Assembly (NCBI RefSeq): GCF_947179165.1
Contig: NC_077247.1
Span: forward strand, 11,855,501 to 11,919,500
Source: Solanum dulcamara
Lineage: Eukaryota; Streptophyta; Magnoliopsida; Solanales; Solanaceae
Direction: 5' to 3'
Length of the DNA: 64,000 bases
Below are positions 60,001 to 64,000 of this stretch, piece by piece. A model generated the notes under the pieces. That model was not told the origin of the DNA. It searched no databases and worked only from the letters and a program-made list of their open reading frames with translations. Positions within the stretch are counted from its first letter, which is position 1; the number at the start of each line of letters is the position of its first letter. The translations under genes and the position numbers were made by a program.

Positions 60001-61060
60001 AGAACGAAAAGAGATGGTCCGTGAGATTTGCTAGGTAGCTAGACTTAGAGTCCGATTGGCTGATTCGGTTGATGGTGGGGTTTTTGTTCGAGGAGTTGCT
60101 AAATCCTCTATTATAGAAGAAGTAAATCAATGCCAGTACAAGGACCATATTCTGGCATAATATAGGGACACAACTCTTCAAAAGGAAAAGACTCCATTTG
60201 AGATTACGCTTAGCGGAGTGTTACGATATAGAGGTAGAATCTGTGTACTTAAGATTGTAAGACTGTGGCAGCAGGTGATGGGAGAGTCACACTATGCCCG
60301 TTATTCTATTCATCCAGGGTCAACCAAGATATATCATGACCTCAGATGTTTATATTGGTGGGATGGCATGAAGAAGGACATAGCAGAGTTTGTAGCCCAG
60401 TGCCCGAATTGTCAACAGGTTAAGAGTAAGCATTAGAAGACGAGTGGACTATTACAAGAGATGGAAATCCCAACTTAGAAATAGGAAACAATTAATATGG
60501 ATTGTATTACAAGCTTACCTCGCACTCTATGGAAGTATGATTCCATATGGGTTATTGTAGATAGGCTGACAAAATCAGTCATTTCCCTCCAGTTAGGACT
60601 ACATATTCGACTGAGGACTATGCGAAGTTGTATATCAAGAAAATAGTAAGAATTCATGGGGTTCCCATATCTCATATATCAGACAGAGAAGCTAAATTTA
60701 CAGCTAACTTCTGGAGATCATTCCAAAAGGGACTGGGAACACATGTAAATCTTAGTACAGCATTTCACCCTCAGACCGACGGACAGGCTGAGCATACTAT
60801 TCAAATGCTAGAAGATATGTTGCGGGCTTGTAAAATTGACTTCAAAGGTAGCTGGTATGATCATTTGGCACTTATTGAGTTTGCCATAATAATAGCTATC
60901 ATTCTAGCATCCAAATGGTGTCGTACGAAGCTTTGTATGGCAGGAAGTGTAGGTCACCTATTGGTTGGTTTGATATTAGTGAAACAAAACTAATAGGCCC
61001 AGACCTGGTTCAAAAAGCGGTGGATAAAGTCAAGCTGATTCAGGAAAGGTTATTGGCAGC
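60001..61060 (+). pseudogene. Q integrase, zinc domain and core
   Basis: 60218-60436 holds LRYRGRICVLKIVRLWQQ, HYARYSIHPGSTKIYHDL and YWWDGMKKDIAEFVAQCPNC, an intact HHCC zinc domain. The first core aspartate region near 60530-60580 reads WVIVDRLTKS-like in broken frames. 60628-60993 gives IVRIHGVPISHISDREAKFT (second aspartate) and AFHPQTDGQAEHTIQMLEDM (glutamate). A one-base deletion in the AYNNSY codons near 60880 shifts the frame, which resumes as [18 protein letters not shown] at 60915. Confidence 0.84.
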
Positions 61061-61560
61061 CCAGAGTCAACAAAAATCATATGTAGATAATCGACGTCAA
61101 CCTTTAGAGTTTTAGGTTAATGATTGGGTGTTCTTGAAGGTGTCACCCATGAAGGGGTAATGAGGTTCGGCAAGAAAGGGAAGCTTATCCCAAGATACAT
61201 TAGTCCTTATCAAATCATCTATAGAATAGGCAAAGTTTCCTATGAGTTGGACTTACCATTAGATCTGGAAACAGTACACCCAGTCTTTCATGTGTCAATG
61301 CTTCACAAGTGTATTGGTGATCCTTCTAGAGTATTCCCCGTAGATGATGTCCAGGTGAAAGAACAACTCTCTTATGAGGAACATCCTATATCCATACTTG
61401 ATCAACAAGTCAGAAGGTTGCATACCAAGGATGTGACCTCCATCAAAGTATTGTGGTGAAAAAAGAATAGAGAAGAGATGACCTAGGAAGCCGAAGAAGA
61501 GATACAGAATAAATATCTATACTTGTTCCCCATGTCTACAGGTAATCTAAACTCTTAAAT
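60915..61560 (+). pseudogene. Q integrase C-terminus and chromodomain-type end
   Basis: 60915-61115 has LIGPDLVQKAVDKVKLIQER and KSYVDNRRQPLEF, ending in TAG where relatives have glutamine or glutamate. 61124-61459 (111 codons, another frame after a one-base deletion near 61150) has RFGKKGKLIPRYISPYQIIY (GPY/F, glycine changed to S), HPVFHVSMLHKCIGDPS, LSYEEHPISILDQQVRRL and SIKVLW. WxAEEE and YLFP remnants lie at 61480-61540. Confidence 0.83.
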
Positions 61561-61668
61561 CGATTGTATTGGTTAATAAGAAACTTATATATAGCAACTA
61601 TTACAGAGATTTCTCGAAATCCTTTTAAGACCTTATGAGACTAGTCAACATTCGAGGATGAAAGTTCT

Positions 61669-61681
61669 AAAGGGGGAAAGA
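61669..61681 (+). other. Q polypurine tract
   Basis: AAAGGGGGAAAGA is immediately upstream of the 3' LTR start at 61682. Confidence 0.87.
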
Positions 61682-62958
61682 TGTTATACCCCTCACTTTC
61701 ATACGTTGGAACATGTTTTTTTTCTTTCTCTAAAATATTTACATGTGATCTATGTTATATATGAAGTTATATGTGAGTAGCGATGGTTGGAAATAGGTTT
61801 AGAGGGATTGGAAAGGAGTTAGAGGCCAAGTAGTGAGTCATGGTAATCGACCTACTTACAAAAACTACCGACTTAGATGCCTTACGTACTTAAGATACTT
61901 GAGTACAAACCGAACTTACATAGCAAGGATTATATAGGTTCTTAAAGTAAGATGAGATTACAAACCTGCAAAAAGGAGAAAATAACACGTGGAAGCAAGA
62001 GAAGATGACACATGGAATGAAGAGAAGAGGACATGTGGTAGCAGGTAGTGAAGACACGTAGCAGCAGGTGATGCACCTACTTAGACCAAGTAGGTGATGC
62101 ACCTGCTTGGGTGGACCTCACCCCGCCACATGGCAGCCATGGAGTAGATGCATGGATGATATGGCCCAATGAGGGCCGGACATGTGTCACCCTTAGGGGC
62201 TTCCATATGTCACCCTTCTCAGAAAGGGTATATATACCTAGTTAATGACTAAGGAATTCATTCTTGTCTTTTACACTTAGAAAAATAGAGAGAAAACTAG
62301 AGAAAAGAGAGAAGAAGGCTACGGCCATAGCAGCGTCAAGGAGGACCTTCGAGTTTTACTCCTTAAATTAATTAACTAAGGTGTTCTCTGATTAAATAAA
62401 GGTATTTAACAACGTAACTTACTTTTTGGGGCATAAGAAAGTGAAGCGAGCAGCCCATTAATTTTCAGCCACGTTGAGGAGCTCTCGAGGTTGGTTTTCA
62501 TCAAGGTAAGGTTCTTTCTTTTGAATTGGAGTTAATAATATTGTAATGGAAAGATTACTTGTGTTAAATGAAGTCGGAAGTAAGAAAATTGCATAATTAT
62601 GATTGACATTGTAAACGAACGGAATTGAAGTCGTTCTAGTTGAATTAAAATTGAGTAGTGTTGTTATTATTATGGTATTGTATTCGAAGGTAGTTTGGGT
62701 GTGTTAAAGGGATGAAAATGTGGCTATGAATAAATATACATGCTGCTGGTTTCAGCCACGTGATGCTCCATTCCGTGTGGTTAAGATTTTGCGAAATAAA
62801 GATTAAAAATCCTATTGTAGTGTCCTGGTTTTGGACTAGCTATTTGGAGCTTGTATTGCATAATATTAAAGTGATTTAATTATACATAGATGCTGGTTTT
62901 TGTTTTTTATATGGCTATACCAATCGGAGGTGTAATTTTTAAGTTCGGATAAGGCAAG
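61682..62958 (+). repeat. Q 3' LTR, truncated
   Basis: It begins TGTTATACCCCTCACTTTC and follows LTR K to about 49940. U3 has an ACACGTGGAAG/ACACATGG array (61985-62070), an imperfect ACCTACTTAG palindrome (62075-62095) and TATATATA (62228). Homology ends at about 62958 where P-family sequence starts. It is closer to LTR K than to the Q 5' LTR by eye, which hints that Q may be a recombinant. Confidence 0.85.
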
Positions 62959-63737
62959 CATTGCTAAAGCGAAGCCCAAGCCGCTGAAGCGACATGCACC
63001 TCACTGGCATGCGTCCCTTAAGCAATTCCAGGGTCGCTAAAGTGATGTCACCAGCAGCTGTTGTAGCCAAGGCTTTGGCAAAGTCCAAGATTCTCCGATG
63101 GGGTGCCTAGGATTCATTTGAAACCTCGTGCGTGCAACCGAACTATGCTACCCCAAAAGATTTGACATTTCAGACTCAACGGCACTTGAAATTTCTATCC
63201 AAGGTCAACTTGATAAAGACTGAGTCCCATGCCCAAGTACCATTTTAAGCCAAATCCACAAGGAGGCTTGGAATGAGACTAGAAGTCTCAAAAATCACAC
63301 GAAAGGTCGTTCTTGACCAAATTTCATATTTTGGAGCTAACCATGCTAACGGAATTTAAATCCAAGTATGTTTACCAAGAATGTTGACCAAAGTCAATCT
63401 TAGGCCAATTGCAGAGGCTAAAGCGTCAAACTATCCCAAATAGCACTGAATGCCTCGTTGCTCATGTCAATCATACTACTAGCCTAATTTGGCCATTTAA
63501 GAGCTAATGGAATCATCTAAATTTCATTCTAAGATCATTTTTAGGAGTTTTGATTAAATTTAACCATTTAAACTCTAAGAGCTCTGAAACAGGGAAACAT
63601 ACATAAAACCCAAACATACGACCAGGTGATCGAACTGTCAGTGCCAGCAAGTCATAAATGACTTAGGGTTGCTACAAAAAAGCTCTAAATGCTAAAATGT
63701 TTAGAAAACAACAAAAATAACTTAGAGGGTCATTACA
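62959..63737 (-). repeat. Element E 3' LTR start (P family), truncated
   Basis: The minus strand starts TGTAATGACCCTCTAAG at 63737 and follows the P LTR through AGTCATTTATGACTTG, TTGACTTTGGTCAAC and a GC-rich GCTTCAGCGGCTTGGG block. It ends at about 62959 at the junction with the Q LTR. Confidence 0.84.
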
Positions 63738-64000
63738 ACATTCACTACTAAAAAGGACTTTCGTCCATAAAAGTAGAAAGACAGTCCCAACCTGAAGGCA
63801 CAAAAAGATGAGGGTACCGGACTGCATGCTCCACTAGACCTTCAAACAACCTCTCAGGTCAAACAATGCCATCACAGAACTCAGGCTTAGAGGAAAATCC
63901 TCAAATTCACTTCTAACTCCAAAAACTGCACCAATTCCTCATTCGGCTCCATTTCTCGCTCGCTTAGCCCAAACAAGACCATGAAAGATGCAACTCAACT
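63738..64000 (-). mobile_element. Element E internal 3' tail
   Basis: Adjacent to the LTR, the minus strand reads GGACGAAAGTCCTTTTTAG, then TAGTGAATGT, the same as before LTR B. Further right there is no readable pol domain; this is the non-coding region between the end of pol and the 3' LTR. It runs off the window. Confidence 0.72.

Larger units (their letters stand above)
53888..62958 (+). mobile_element. Element Q: Ty3/gypsy chromovirus retrotransposon, 3' LTR truncated
   Basis: Q has the order 5' LTR (53888-56826), primer site, gag, protease, RT, RNase H, integrase, chromodomain-type end, polypurine tract, 3' LTR (61682-62958, cut short by element E). It is the most legible element of the window. 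From the Gag start at 57028 to about 59155 one reading frame persists without indels but with 17 stop codons. RT has two deletions. Not autonomous. Confidence 0.9.

Noticed and set aside
1..64000. Host protein-coding genes or a centromeric satellite array
   Set aside because: All long or conserved frames belong to retroelement or viral domains, and no monomer array of 150-200 bp period is seen. A short exon of a host gene hidden in the repeats cannot be excluded by eye.

Overview
This window reads as plant nuclear DNA from a repeat-rich, gene-free block. I found no host gene, tRNA, CRISPR array or bacterial-type operon. The content is almost wholly decayed Ty3/gypsy LTR retrotransposons. Their tRNA-iMet-type primer sites (TGGTATCAGAGC and variants), CCHC gag, D-x-G protease, YIDD reverse transcriptase, RNase H, HHCC/D-D-E integrase and C-terminal chromodomain point to chromoviruses, probably the Tekay/Del group. 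LTRs of about 3 to 3.7 kb that start TGTAATGACC or TGTTATACCCC, a CTCCCTCC-ended MITE and an endogenous pararetrovirus fragment suggest an asterid, most likely Solanaceae. That host assignment is inference.

Layout. 1-982: integrase fragment of element N (-). 983-11428: element M1 (-), with both LTRs and all pol domains, full of stops. 11429-11803: integrase scrap R (+). 11804-12142: a 3'-end scrap of an M-like element. 12143-17811: element M2 (-), same family, both LTRs truncated, RT catalytic motif destroyed. 17812-22779: element P (-), gag, primer site and a complete 3.67-kb 5' LTR. 22780-25409: endogenous caulimovirid fragment (-), with a primer site, a first reading frame and a movement-protein-like frame. 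25410-25602: MITE lacking one end.

25603-46178 is a nest I could resolve from target-site duplications (TSDs). The outermost layer is LTR B (+), the 3' LTR of a P-family element, now in three pieces (25673-25991, 42957-44024, 45825-46178). Solo LTR C (-, P family, 25992-42951) sits in B. C is itself split by G1 (26284-35977, -, two LTRs, 5-bp TSD AAAGA) and by solo LTR G2 (37630-41263, +). Solo LTR H (-, 44025-45819) also sits in B. Removing G1 and G2 leaves C at 3,622 bp, against 3,665 bp for the intact P LTR, which supports the reading. G1 carries a full-length 5S-rRNA-like sequence at about 29940-30058.

46179-64000: LTR fragment D (-, P family); element K (+), integrase tail plus a 3.16-kb LTR that is followed by a second primer site and leader; then element Q (+, 53888-62958), with 5' LTR, gag, protease, RT, RNase H, integrase, chromodomain-type end, polypurine tract and a truncated 3' LTR. 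The window ends in the 3' end of a P-family element, E (-).

Nothing here looks able to move by itself. Every pol region carries stops or deletions. Q keeps one open frame for 2.1 kb interrupted by 17 point stops, 13 of them TAG, which suggests slow decay by cytosine deamination in methylated DNA. The observations most worth a second look are the 5S-like sequence in G1, the long leader shared by G1 and K, the caulimovirid fragment, the repeat and palindrome arrays in the LTR promoters, and the tandem LTR arrangement of K and Q.
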